From assembly GCA_008692225.1 (NCBI GenBank), contig VICG01000003.1:1233501-1297500 (forward strand): a DNA stretch of 64,000 nucleotides, written 5' to 3'. The translations under genes were made by a program, and so were the position numbers. This DNA is from Monilinia fructicola (lineage: Eukaryota > Ascomycota > Leotiomycetes > Helotiales > Sclerotiniaceae). Shown here piece after piece: positions 32,595 to 46,000 of the stretch. The notes beneath the pieces were generated by a model. It was not told the origin of the DNA, did not search any database, and saw nothing but the letters and a program-made list of their open reading frames with translations. Each line of letters opens with the position of its first letter. Position 1 is the first letter of the stretch.

Positions 32595-35500
32595 TTGATC
32601 GCATCGCTGAATATGATGGGAGGGAGATGATTCAAGTGGGATGTGAAGGTGAAGGTCAAGGTCCTTGGGTATCATATGGATGAAGATGGAGATGTTTGTG
32701 TGGCGCTTGTTTGGGAATAGGGTTGATGCTTTGGGATGCAGTTGAGGATGTGGATTGAGTCATCCATGGATATCACAAGGGGGGGCTGCATGTGGAATTG
32801 GAGAATTCGGTATGTTTTGATATCGGGAAGGGCTCGAGAAAGGTGTGTGGGATGTAGGCTCGCTCGGATTTACTTGATTTCGTATCAATTGAAACTTGGT
32901 TGATTTCTCGTTTCACTTTGCTTCATCCTCGCCATCTACCTCCTATCTTGCCAATGCTATTTGTTTCCTTCCCTGGCACTATCACCAAAGTAGCCTCTAT
33001 GCTCATCTCTATCTACGTGTATATCCATGGTAGATATCTGTGTTCTATTATAATTCAGCGGGTTAAGATAAGGACCTTGAGAGAGTCGTAGCAGCTAGGT
33101 TTGTTGTTTGCTTTCCAAGATACCACTTGATCCAACCTCTCAATAAAGATCGAGCGAATCAAACTGCGAGTATTTGTCTTTCTTTTCCTAAGGTTCCCAA
33201 GGTTTCGGCCACTTCTTGTGGGGAGAAGTGATGGAGACTCGGAGATAGTGGTGTAGGTTGTGAGGGAAGGGGAGGGGAGAGAGAATAGAGCGGCCTGATG
33301 AATCGAGGGAGAGAAGTTAGGGAAAAGGGGGAGTACGAAGAGAGATGAAATACGAAGTGATAATTTCGCCTTGGTGAATCGAACAAAACGAATGTAAATG
33401 CTTCATCGTCCAACCATTGTCAAGAACTGACAGTCTCGCATCATCGCATCGATGATGTAACCACCAGGGTATTGTTTAGAAATTACCTATTCTGACTTTG
33501 TGGGCTGATAATCTGATAAACAGCCTCGTTTATGTACGTAACCAAATTCCGAACATAATTCCAATGGTAGTGATCAAATTCCTTCTCACATCCAATAACA
33601 AGTCAACAGACACAAATCAGGAGAAATCAGCATGATATCCACAAAATCCAAGAAATACTTGTGCACATTCGGATTAGCATGAAGAAGTCTAGACACCCTT
33701 TGAAAATATGAAAGTCCCTTGGGATTTGTTACTTTCGGACACGTTCAAGTGAGTGAGTGTGGGTGTTCAGCTATCATTGACGATGAGGCACTGACATGAC
33801 TCGCTCGAGACTTGTCTAACATTGATAGGACCATATTGCGGTCCCATATTTATTGTCCGTGGAGTGAAGAAGCGACAAACACGTGTAATTTAACTACTTC
33901 TCCAATCGGAATAATTATGACAACTTTGTCAGTGCACTGCTGTACAAAGGACGCTAGGTAATCTCCATAATGTCTAAAAGTGGTATTTTGGAGGCTAACC
34001 TTGATGTCGACTTCGATCATCAAAGGCGGACCTTGAAATGATGTGGATTACAAGTCACGGAGACCAAGGAAATGATCAAATCCATCAATATACAGGAGGA
34101 TTCGAGCTTCTTGTAATACTGTCGTACTGACGTGCTAGGGAGTAACGATGGTCTGGGGCCCTCCTCCACAATCTTGAAGATGACCCTAAAATTTAGAGAC
34201 TGACATCAACTCCTGTCTATTTCGTCACGCCTTTGACGGGATAGAAAGCACAGATAAAATGAGCGATTAAGCGCCAGGTACCCGGAACAAACCCCAATTG
34301 CTTTCTATGAGATTCATGAAGCCCAACAAGCACACGCGTATCACAATCTTCAGTGTGACTTGATTTTAGCCGCCGAATGAAAACAAAGAAGTGCTATATT
34401 GAACGCTGATTGCTCTCGAAAGATTGAGACTAATGAAAATGGATCAACACAAGCTGTTTTCACAACACTAGGTGATATTGAAAGTATAAAATTGATGGCA
34501 CGCTTTCAAAACGGTACGTAATCTCTGCGAACGAGTGGTAGTGGTGAACTTGCATCAACTACACATTTGAACGCTGACACGACATTATGCGGTGATGAGG
34601 GGAAGACTACCGGGCAGAGCGTGAGACAACAGGGAAGACGTTGCATAGAAGCGCTAGAAGATAATAAGGGAAATAAAAATATGTATACTCCCGCACTGAC
34701 TGTACGTACGTACCGTTTATACAGCACTGCACTGCACTGCACGAGCGAGAGGATTGAGATTCGGACATTCCGATGACTACCCCACCTGGACAGCTGGGGC
34801 ACTGGGCAGCGAAGAAACGTCGTATTCTCTGCATTGTTAGATTTCAGTTCGATGATACTGTACAGTAAGTAGTACGAAGGTGTAAGATGGTATACTGGAC
34901 ACACATCGATAGATGGTAAATGATATACGGAGTAGAAAGAACAGGGAGATCAACCTGTCAGCAGAATCCTCGGGACTTTCGGAAATGATGTATTGATGAA
35001 GGCGGAGTGTAGTATATATATATATATACGGTATTATAGAAAGGAGTGGTAGAAGTAGAAGTGGATATAGTAGTAATAGGAATAGTAGTATAGTAGTAGT
35101 AGTAGATATAATAGTAGAATAGTAAGTAGTAATAAGATAGTAAGTAGTAGGACTATAGGAGTAGTCCTGGTGGTTGTTGCAACATACTCGTACAGCCATA
35201 TAAGATACTTGTATGTGATATTCAATTATTGAACTTTCAATAAAGGCAACAATGTACCTGCACTGAACTGTCCACGGGTATTGAAGATGATGTCTGGCAA
35301 CCTCGGTAGATGTCGTGAATGAAGAAAAGAGAGGAGATTTTGTAGAGAATGAATGTGAAGGCATTGTCTACCAATGAAGGGGATAATTGATGTAAGACTG
35401 ATGATGATTTTGTATGAAATATAGAATGTAGAATATAACTTCCAAGGTTTTCATTTCCTTTCCTCTCCTCTCCTGTTCTTTTCTCTCCTTTCCTTACAAA

Positions 35501-35796
35501 TCTGACTGGAGCAAAATAGGCTGAAGATTGAATGAAGCATGACGATAATGTCACACACACATAGTACATCATGTTAATGGCCAAGCAGTGAGGGTCCACG
35601 GGTATTGTAGATACTCATAGTAAGGACAATCTACAGTGCCTGCGGGTAGAGAAGACAATAATGTTGAGATTGATGTGATATAATGTGATGTGATGATATT
35701 GTTGAGGATGATGGATGATGCGATATGCGATATGGGATATGAGGGTGTGCATGTATATGCATATATGTGCATGTGTGAGTGTGAGATGCGATGTTA

Positions 35797-35816
35797 TTAC
35801 CTACCTAGGTAGGTAA
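35797..35816. repeat. Perfect 20-bp palindrome around ACCTAGGT
   Basis: Each half reads TTACCTACCT on its own strand, so the 20 bases are fully self-complementary. Shorter palindromes with the same TACCTAGGTA core occur at 38054-38065, 38702-38711 and 44774-44783. Confidence 0.9.
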
Positions 35817-35900
35817 ATATCTATAATACAGTAAGTAGTACTACCTCTCTCTACCTTTACTCGTTTTATTATTATTATGATTATGATTATTATAATAATG

Positions 35901-35937
<37 letters not shown>
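35901..35937. repeat. (ATT)n trinucleotide microsatellite
   Basis: About twelve tandem ATT units are present, preceded by degenerate TTATGATTAT units. Confidence 0.9.
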
Positions 35938-38067
35938 GCTAGTAGTTAATTTATTACTAAACAAAAAGACCTTTAAACTTCAAACACTAAAGCTCTTCCT
36001 TTTCTTCTTAATAAACGACGGAGACCAAAATCAACGGGCCGGGGGGGAATTAATGAAGTTTGGCCGATTTCAACCGCCGCTTGTAGTATTTCTACGAGGC
36101 TAATCAGCTGATCGATACAATACACAAATAAGTAAATAATAAAAGTGAGGCACTCTTAACTCTTCAGCAAGGATAAGAACCAATGAAGCGGTCATAACTT
36201 CCCAAACGAGAAGGAGTCTGTTGCTTTTCGGCCGGCCGTATAATATTAAAAGGCTTTACACGTGCAGATGAAAAAATAACAAGGAAAAATGAAAAATGAT
36301 TGGAATGGAAGAAGTAACGAGAAAAAACAATGCATGTGAGAAGCCCGGAGGTGAGAGAAAAGGCTCAAAGGGGAAATAATGAGCTTGAATACTTACTAGT
36401 GATCAAATAGGATGACACGATCGATATCTTTTAATTGATTGATTTAATAAATCTATCTGATCTGAATGGATATTTTGTAGTTTGGTCTGTAAGTACTAGG
36501 TAGGTAGATAGATAATCTAATAAAGGTAGGTAGATAACCAAAAGACGATATAATGCATTTATTATATTGTTATCCAAATGTTGTGCTTTCATATCAAGCA
36601 TAATATGGTATCTACGGCAATGCATTACATGCATTACATTCATTATTCCGTACTCTGTACTCTGTACATTCATTTATTCATTCATTTGTAGAATTACCAA
36701 CACCCGAGGTACTTTCTTCTCACTCTTCTCCGTACGGAGTACCACCCACACTCACTCACTCACTCACTTGCTTCGTTCCTTGCCTTGATACCCAACCTTG
36801 GAAGTTGGAGCCTTTCAGTTTCAACCCATCCATCCCATCCCATCTCCCACGGGATTACACCTGTTTTTCATTTCAAGTCTTGCGGTTATTTATCTGTCTT
36901 CCGGATCACCGATCACCGAATAATCATTTACATCTACCGAGAAAGTGGCAGTATACAGTATTACGAGTGAATCTCTCTCTCTCTCTCACACACACACTCT
37001 CTCTCCCTCTTGCCTTGTAGAATATCACGGCTTCATTCAGTTCAGATACACCCATCCACCACTCCCACTCGCCCTCCCGTACTGTACCTCTGTCTCTCGT
37101 AATACACCGACCTTCTCTTGATTCTGATTCGTCATCATACGGGGTCAGTTCACGAAACAGGGAATTAATTGATAATTGAGGATTGAGGATTGAAGCGGAA
37201 TATTCTGTCTGCATCATTGTGAATTGTACTCTGTAAAGAAGAGATCATGACGAGAAATACAGAGTGTGTGCACTGTGCTCAGTGCTGTAATTATTCCAAA
37301 TCGATAGTCAGATGAAGGTGGACGAAGGGTTCGGAAGGCACATTGATCGTACCGCGTTTGATGTACAGAGTGTGTATGTACATTGTACTAGAGCTGATAT
37401 TCTGTTGAATCTTGTTGGATTTACGTACTTTTGCTAGCCAGCACGCCAGCCAGCCCTTCTTTGTTGACTCAAGGTTACGAATTAGGTATAAGTAAACCTT
37501 GTTTGACTTTTTTTTTACTACTAGGTAGGTCAAGACTTAAAGACTTAAGACTCAAGACTCAAGACTCAAGACGCAAGACTCAAGAGAGACGGATCTGTAG
37601 TATTCTGTATAGAGTATAAGCAGAATGGAGCGAGCGCAGATATAACGTACTCTCAGCTCTGTATAGCTCCCATCAGCTTCAAGATATCACGACATATCAC
37701 GATATATCACAATTTCACAATATTATAATATCACAATATCACAATATCACATACAACAAACATCACAATATCACGAGTTTCAATCCTTTCGTTGAATCTA
37801 CCATTTGCTCATCTCTTCAAGTTTCTCTACCTTTCCTTCCCTTCCCTTTCCTTTCCGTTCCTTTCCTTACCCCTCCCTCTCTCTCCGGATCTCCACCGTT
37901 TTCATACAGTACAGTACCTAGACAGAGTACAAGTACGGAGTACAACAACATGAATCCCCCACTACGTAATTATTAATACTGTAAGAATATAATTTTCTTC
38001 TGCTCCGTATCTTACCTCTCTTTACCTAACACCACACCTCCAGCTACTGTAACTTACCTAGGTAATT

Positions 38068-38160
38068 CACTCACTCACTCATTTACTCACTCACTCACTC
38101 ATTTACTCACTCACTCACTCATTTACTCACTCACTCACTCATTTACTCACTCACTCACTC
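38068..38160. repeat. 20-bp minisatellite built from ACTC and ATTT
   Basis: The unit is four or so ACTC tetramers followed by ATTT, repeated about four and a half times with almost no change. This is a higher-order repeat on a tetranucleotide base. Confidence 0.92.
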
Positions 38161-38719
38161 AACCTAACCAACACCCAACCACCAACCAACTGATTTAGCT
38201 GCCATCCTTCAATGCACCAATCAAAACCAAGAATCGTACATAGCTGGGTAGCTCCAGAGCAAAAAGCATTGATACATGTATTGATAATTCCATTCCAAAC
38301 ATTTGATCTACAATCTGCAATCTGACACTCTACCTCTTACCTCACACCTACGAGCCAATCAGAAATCCCAAGCCGTCGAGATTTTAAAGTTTGTCCATGA
38401 CTGAATAGTGATCCGAAAGCATTCGACTTCTCCACAGCCTGGGTATTCATTACCGTATTGATAGTCCAAACAAAGACCGGCGAATAGTGGCCGCGGGCGG
38501 GGCGGGTACCAACTCCTGGATGCTTGAGGTTAGGTACTGCACTGGTTAGCTGGAGGGCCTCACTTGGGATTGCAGAGGCGGGAAACCTATACGAAAGGAT
38601 GAGGGTGAGAGAGTTCAAGCTCTGTGTTATTATTAGTAATGATGGAATGATTAATAATTAGTCATTCTTGGATGAAAAATTTAAATTCTAAATGTTAAAA
38701 TTACCTAGGTAGTTGATAA

Positions 38720-39060
38720 ATTGATAAAAAAGAGAAAAGAAGAAGAAAAGGAAAAGAAAAGAAAAGAAAAGATATAAAAGAATAGTAAGAATTACTAAAA
38801 ATATAAGAATAAGAATAATAGTAATAATAAGTACTCGAGTATAAGAATAAGAATAAGAATAATAAAGATTAAAATAAAAATAAGATAATAAAGATAATAA
38901 AAATAATAAAAATAATAAAATAATAAAAAATAAAAGAATAATAATTATAATAATTATAATACTTTTCTTTAATAACTATTATAATTATAATACTTTCTCT
39001 ATAATAATTATTATAATTATAATATTTTCTTCAATAATTATAATCATAATAATAATAAGC
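38720..39060. repeat. AT-only low-complexity block
   Basis: The block is made of AATAAGAATAAT-type units on the plus strand. It then passes into three degenerate copies of a short TAATTATAATACTTTCT-like segment at about 38945-39035. No coding content is visible. Confidence 0.8.
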
Positions 39061-39765
39061 AAAACCTGAAAAAAGGAAAACGAAAAAGTTGAAATCCCAC
39101 TTTACTCCATTTGCTCTAGTCTCATACCATAGCTTTATCCACTGAGTACTCATATTTTCGAAATCCCCAATCAAAACCTCTCATCTTCCCTTCCTTTAAC
39201 ATCTACAACGAATCAAACAATTTCAACGCAAAACTACAAACCAAAAGCGACCCATCTTGAAATCCGTCGTTACTCAATACTTCCAAAGATACCAATCAAA
39301 AATAAAATCGAGCATTCGAGCATTTGAGTCCTCGACTTATTAGCATTCGAGGATTTTGTCACGATAACGAATCATCTCCCCTTCAATTCCCTTCAATTCA
39401 ATTCAATCAGATACCGTTCCCGCGAAAAGCATTGCATTTGCACAATTCTTCAAATTCCATCCATTTATTTTATCGCATTTGTGTACACGAAATAAACACA
39501 ACCACACAAACCACACCTACCATACCAACCCATACAACATAAAGAAAAGACTTAAAAGGTCCAAAGAAAAGGCACCTCTGGGCACCAAGCTAAAAAGATT
39601 TCGCAAAAGAATCCAATCAAGCCCGTGCCTTCTCTCTATCCTTCTTTTTCTTTGACTCTTATTTGACCAACGGAAAGATATCCTTTTTGTTTAATTCTTA
39701 TTTGCTTGGTTACTTTTACCGACCCGATAGCAGATCAATCTATCCATAGTCCATCCATACCGCAG

Positions 39766-39801
39766 CAGACACAGACACAGACACAGACACAGACACAGAC
39801 C
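39766..39801. repeat. (ACAGAC)n hexanucleotide array
   Basis: About six tandem copies of ACAGAC are present. Confidence 0.88.
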
Positions 39802-41986
39802 GAAAGACTGCCTATCCAAGAGAAAATCGATTCATTGCTTCCGGTACCTGGTATCTCATCTCGTGGGACTGTCGAGAGCACTACCAATCATTCAACGTCT
39901 TTCATCCATCAGCAATATCATCGCCATAGCCCTATCAACAGCACCAAAAGACTTCAATCATCCAAACAATTGGCCATAGCACCAATCCCGTGATTAATTC
40001 CACCTGCGGGAAGGATCAAACATAGCAGCAGCTTGTCATTGAAATTGAAGTAATTGGAATTGAATTGAATTGATTGCATTGATTCGGTTTGATTTTTCTG
40101 ATTTTGATATTGAGTCGAGTATTGGAAGGTGAGTTTGTATGAGTTTTTCATCCCCAGTCAAAGATCAGGCCTTTCACATTTCATGTCTACCCAATCCCAT
40201 AGCTTGAAGCTGCCATTATCCATCAGCTCTGCTTGATATATATGTATATATATATATTTGTGTCAATTGTTTCGAGAGGTTCTTGTCACACCATCGTACA
40301 ATGAATGCAGTACATTACAGAGCAGTGCAGTTTACTTGATCATTCAAAGTGAAGCTGAGGAGGGAAACTACTTTTACTTTTATATATCCATCTAAGAAAT
40401 AAAAACTTATAGGGAATAACTAACTAACATATACCTTTGCCTTTTTCCTTTTAGCCAACCAATTCAAAGAAATCAAGACTCACGGTCACTCACTCAAGAC
40501 TCACTACTCAAGTTTTTAAAATCGATCCAAATTGAAACCATTATACTATTTCAAACATTACAATACGGTTCAATTCTGAAGCTATCCATCCTACTCTATC
40601 AATCCTATCAATTCTACCCAACTTACCAATTCTACTACCTACCCTACCCTACCCTACTCTCCTCTCCTCTCCTCTAGCTTCCTAGCTTCCTAGCTTCCTA
40701 GCTTCAACGATCAATCCGAGACCAGCTTCTTCCCCGTCAACTCTTCGTCTTTTCCGATATCCTAAATACGACACTACGCGCACTACTTGCACTACTCACA
40801 CTACTCACTCACACTACTCGCACTACTCACTCACACTACTCACACTCCTCACACTACTACTCACACTCCCACACTCCTACTCAAATACTATAGGATACCC
40901 CTCAAACAAAAGCCACACTACTTACTCCACACTAGTGTCAAAGCTCCTAGTATCTCAAGGAGCTTTCCTCGGCCTTGCATTGATCATTCTATTTTTTTCA
41001 TTTATTTATACATACACATACATACACATACAATTACACACTTGCTACTTACCACTTACTTACATCTACCCGCAACACAAACACCAGTTTGTACTTTATT
41101 TATTTTGGGACTAGATTCTCAATCTAAATACGTCACGGTACCTTCAATTCCAGTAAATTGAGTAGTTTTTCACTTAGTTACTGGTAAAAAGTAAGAGGGA
41201 AAAAATAACCTAAAGGTAAGCAACTTATCAGTTTGGGTTTTTATTTGCATGACCCTCTATGCATTGCCAGCGCATCACTGGTCAAAGATCAAAAAAATAA
41301 CATTGGGTCTCAACCCTTCCCCTCCCAATCATTCCAACGATTCCGAAGCTTGATTCAACTTTGACCATTCATCATAACTAATTTGTCTGGTTGGATAGTG
41401 AAAGTATTAGAAAAGAGTCAATATTTACTGGAGAAAGTCTTCCGTTGCTCTAAGAGTGGCTCGCGCGACATAGCTAGATACCTCCAAAAAAAAAAAGTTG
41501 CTCGACGACTTATCTTTGAATACCTTCAAACCCGATTCTCTCACGTGGGGTGTGACCATCTTTCAAGCCTAATACGCCCGCAAGCCTCACTTGAGCGCCT
41601 TTTGTTTACATCAGCTTGCATATGCTGTGCTGCGGTCAATTGCGGTGTACACCTACCATATTGCCTGCCAGCACATCCACGCATACCAAGTCGACGGTTG
41701 ACGAGCAGGCTTAGGCACTAGCTCCGTGACAGCCACTTGGGACCTTTGCGACAGCACTGCCAACGCGTTATTCCGAGTCATCGAATCTTCGGATTTTCAT
41801 CATAATATTCATCTCCAATTCATAACGTACTCGGTGAACTCGATAGCACCTTTCTCGTCGCTTTCTACACCTATCAAGACGGTACCTTCTTGCCTCAACG
41901 CGTCGCAAGTTTTACGCAATCGCGACCCCAACGATTAAGATCTCCACTTGTTGACAAAGTTCTCTTACGAGACCCAAATAATACAA

Positions 41987-43030
41987 ATGATGGAGTACGC
42001 GCATTACCAACCGCCGCAAGGCCAGCATAGTCATACCCAGACGCATATTCAGGGTGGATATCCAAACTCTGGTCAGCACCCAAATCCTGGAGCTCCAATT
42101 ACCTCCCCATCCCAGCAACAACCACCCGTCCATTCACAACATGGAGTTCAACAATCTCCAATTCTTTCTTCGCAAACACAACAAGGAGGACCCAATGCCG
42201 GACACATGCAGCATCAGATGGGATACCAAGCAACATACGCCGTCCCGCAGATGAACTTGCAATATGGGGGAAACTCCATTACTCCACAGGCAGCAGCAAT
42301 GGCCGCGACCAATGCTGCAGCAGGTAATTATCCATATAGCATGCCCGACTCCAGTTTGCCACAAACCTCCCCAAGGGTTGGTGCTGGTATAAACGTGAAG
42401 AAGGAGAGAGTACCACGGTCACCAACACAGGCTGGCATCAATAATCAAATTGCTCAGAATCGGCGCATGAGCACACAACAAGTTGGCAGTCCCGCCGTAC
42501 CCACTGCGCAACCTCTCATGAACCATGCGCCTCGATCATCGGTATCAGGACCTTCCATGTCGGCACCTCCACCACCACACCCTCAATCTCCAGAACTCGT
42601 ATCAGGAGCCGTGGAGGAGTCGCCACTTTATGTAAACGCAAAGCAATTTCATCGTATCTTGAAGCGACGTGTTGCGAGACAAAGATTGGAAGAAGCACTT
42701 CGATTGACTTCGAAAGGCAGAAAACCATATCTTCATGAGAGTAGACATAATCATGCCATGCGAAGACCTAGAGGTCCTGGAGGTAGATTCTTGACGGCTG
42801 ATGAAGTTGCAGAAATTGAGAGGACAAAGGGGGATGGTGGAGATGAGAATGACAAACCATTGGAAACTCCGGTTAAGGGAATTTCTAGTTCAGGTGCTGG
42901 TTCAGGAACTAAGCGAAAGGCCGACTCCGACAATCACACTCCTAGCAAGAAAGCTAAACTGGTAGCCCCAGCTAGAAGCAGTGCCGAAGAAGATGATGAA
43001 GATGAAGATGATGCAGAAGATGATGGATGA
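41987..43030 (+). CDS. hapB: CCAAT-binding factor subunit HapB (NF-YA / HAP2)
   Basis: A single-exon frame from the first ATG at 41987 gives 347 aa ([13 protein letters not shown]...). The N-terminal two thirds are rich in Gln, Pro and Ser. The diagnostic NF-YA core is complete: [21 protein letters not shown], the subunit-association helix that docks on the HapC/HapE dimer, followed by the DNA-reading part [21 protein letters not shown] (about residues 210-265). A basic stretch ([14 protein letters not shown]) near the C-terminus is a likely nuclear localisation signal, and the protein ends in an acidic tail. In filamentous fungi this subunit gives the CCAAT-binding complex its sequence specificity and, with HapX, controls iron genes. 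CCAAT pentamers about 170 and 660 bp upstream would fit the autoregulation known for hapB, but pentamers are common by chance. A small upstream coding exon cannot be excluded. Confidence 0.95.
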   Translation: MMEYAHYQPPQGQHSHTQTHIQGGYPNSGQHPNPGAPITSPSQQQPPVHSQHGVQQSPILSSQTQQGGPNAGHMQHQMGYQATYAVPQMNLQYGGNSITPQAAAMAATNAAAGNYPYSMPDSSLPQTSPRVGAGINVKKERVPRSPTQAGINNQIAQNRRMSTQQVGSPAVPTAQPLMNHAPRSSVSGPSMSAPPPPHPQSPELVSGAVEESPLYVNAKQFHRILKRRVARQRLEEALRLTSKGRKPYLHESRHNHAMRRPRGPGGRFLTADEVAEIERTKGDGGDENDKPLETPVKGISSSGAGSGTKRKADSDNHTPSKKAKLVAPARSSAEEDDEDEDDAEDDG

Positions 43031-46000
43031 AAGTGGGGTTTAAACTCTTCCATGTCATTCATCATTCTACAGCTCCAATTGTTTATTTATGATATCACGA
43101 CAGCGATTGTTTCTTGACCTGCTATTGTGTTCGTCACACTTCATTAGCGATTTTGGGGGTTTGGTTCTTTTTTTTCACATATGGGTCACTTTGAATATGA
43201 AATGGTATTTTTTTTCATGTCACAAAGTGAGAGCACAGGTTGACTGGAGTTTTCTCTGATTTTCTTTTCGGATCGCTCGGGTGGCTTTTACATTTGGTGG
43301 GATGGAAGGAATGGAGGAAATTCATTGGGAGGGAAGGATTATCATATGAAGAGGTGCCAGGATGGAAGCAAGACGAAACTATGACGCAATTGAGACGAGG
43401 GAAAGATATCAGACAAAAACATGATGGGTTTAAGGGACTGCATATGGTCGGTTTCTCTTGAGAAAGTGTGGTTACACGGGACATTCGCTTCTCTTTACAT
43501 TTCTTTTTTGATTCCCAATTTATGAAGTACAGTACAGTGGCCAGCTTCCTTTTAAATTTCAACTTGCAAGAGACCAAAACCAACAAAATTTTACCTCATT
43601 ACAAACATCTTCTTTCTTGTAATTTCATCACCCCTTCAAATGAAATAGTTTCTTTTGGTCAATTGATCAGTTGTTTGGGGTGTGGTTTGACTCTTTGTAA
43701 TTTTGTACTTTTCTTCTATGCTGTTTATATTGATCTTCATGTATGGATTGTCGCTCATTAGATTTGATTTGATAGCGTAGGCTGGACTGAGATAGCTATA
43801 ATACCCCTATTGTTCTTGTTTTGATCAAATGTCAGTTTACTTGATACGTTACTTGATGATTCTTGAGATGAATTAATTGCATGCTTCTTTCTCCCTTTTT
43901 GAAACTCCTAGGAGATGAAGTATTTGTGGGCCAAAGAATGAAACTATTCAAAGGCAGCTTTGAGTTAGCCCAGCTATGATAAAAGGAACCGTCACATCTG
44001 TACCTAGTGAAGGGACTGTGTAGATTGTAAGGAGCTCCCTACTCTACCCATCAAAGGAATTCATACATACATACATATCTCCATCCATAAGCGCGATGTT
44101 GATATGGTGAGAGAACAACCCACCTCCTCCATTTCACTTGAATGCGCTGGCGAGAATAAGAATGGGAATACGTTTGCTACTATGGATGGATGGATCGATG
44201 TATGTAGATTCCATCCCTACTTACCTACTGACCTACTTCAATAACCGGTAGTACCCCCTCACTCTCGCGCCGTACTTGACCTCACTTTTATCTTCCACAC
44301 TACAAACCCGCAATATATATACATATACATATATCAGAGACCAGCATCATCAATACCCACTCGTACCAAGTCGCACATCATCATCACCCAATGATCCGTA
44401 TGTATGTACCTACTCAATATATATCGAGTACGATGATTCCATCGATGCGTGTCACAAGCAGAGCAGCCAGCGATGGGGGCGTCGCGTGCCGCACACGTGT
44501 CGTGCGTCCGTGTTGTTGGTCTTGTTGGGTTCTGGGGTGGGTATCGTTATGCACGCACGATTCGGGGGAGTTTGCGCGGGAGGCGTCGGGAGGTTGCGTG
44601 CAGTGTGGGTGATGGTTTGTGGGTGGCGGTACTTGTGATTTGGCTGGAGGTTGATTGGTGGGTAGATGAGCAGTGTCGAGGTTGAAGAGGGGAAGGGGGG
44701 CGGGGGCCGCGGGTCCATCGAGGTTTTTCGTCGGTGCGTGGTGGTGGGTGGTCTGGTCTTCTAGTCTATGTGATACCTAGGTAATTTTGGCCATGCTTTC
44801 GGTTGATTGGCGGTCTGTCGGTCTGTCGGTCTGTCTGTCTATCTGGATAAGTCCCTCCCTATCTCGCATCGGGCATCTCGAGCTTGAAATCTCCACGTTG
44901 TCCGTTTCGGTGCTGTGCTTCTGCGTCCGAGATGCAGAGAATGATGATTTCTGCTGGCTTGCTTGGGCTCGATAGACGATAATTTGCTTGGCGTGGACAG
45001 AAGAATAATTGGGAGCGGGAGCTTGTGCGTAGGTTGCCGGATTGGTGTATGTTGAAAAAGCGGTCGTGCGGATGGAATGGTGGAGGGATGTGGAGGTGTG
45101 GGTGGGGGAGGGGGGACGGGTTTGGGGAATTTTACTCTCTGGTGTGTAGGGATAATTCTTATATAAGTCAAATATCATCTCCTCCCATCCCATCCGATCT
45201 CGAAGTCAAGACTCTCCCTTCCTGCTTCTCGCAGCCTCCCTTCTTCCACTTCCTAGTACCCCCACTCCCCACTCATTATCTTAAAGTTAGTTCTCCACAA
45301 AATAGGCATGGGTTTCGTGAGAATCCTCCCTCTTGTTCTTCTTTCATCTCGCTTCCTACTATATACCGCACCCCCAAACCGGGAGCCATGACAACATCTC
45401 ATACAGTCGTGATTTTGAAGCACATCTTCCAATGAGATTGGCGATGGTTATTGAGATATCTTTTTACATCCAGCTGCATGCCCAGCCCAGCTTGTGGAGC
45501 GCGAGTGGCTCATCTGGTTTGATTTGGTTCGAGGGGGAAATTCCGGGAGGAGAGGTATGTTGAAAATAGCTGGTACGTGGATGGTGGGCTTTGAGTTGAT
45601 GCTGGTCTTTCTACAGCAACACATCTCTAAAGACCTTCTATCCGCAGCGTGACATCAATCTTCCAAATCGCCGCCTGACCATGCGAATAACGGGGATGAT
45701 ATATCGGCATCAAGTTCCACTCTTGACCGCGACGGCCCCCCTGCCTAGTTTCTCACCATCGTCGCATCTGTTTCGGGAGGCGTCTCCGCTTCCGCTTCCG
45801 ACGCCATGCATGGCAGAACTCACCTGTACCTCGAAAACCTCAAGTGCCAATTTCCAAGCTGAGGGTATTGGGCTATCGTTCGTGAGTTCTCTGCCTCTTG
45901 ATATAGGACCACTTCGATCCATCCTTCGTTCATTTCGTCGAGCGCCCTCGCGCGACAAAGGAGAAATCAATCCAATCACCCCCACGCCTCGAGATCCTTC

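Larger units (their letters stand above)
30793..41986. other. 11-kb gene-free region rich in simple repeats, upstream of hapB
   Basis: I find no conserved protein, rRNA or tRNA over this stretch. Open frames within it come from triplet repeats or chance. It contains polypurine GAA tracts, a TGTATG array, G-runs, ATT triplets, a 20-bp minisatellite, an A/T-only purine-rich block at about 38720-39060 and an ACAGAC array, listed separately. The last 1-2 kb is likely to include the hapB promoter and 5' leader. CCAAT pentamers sit at 41325 and 41815. Confidence 0.55.
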
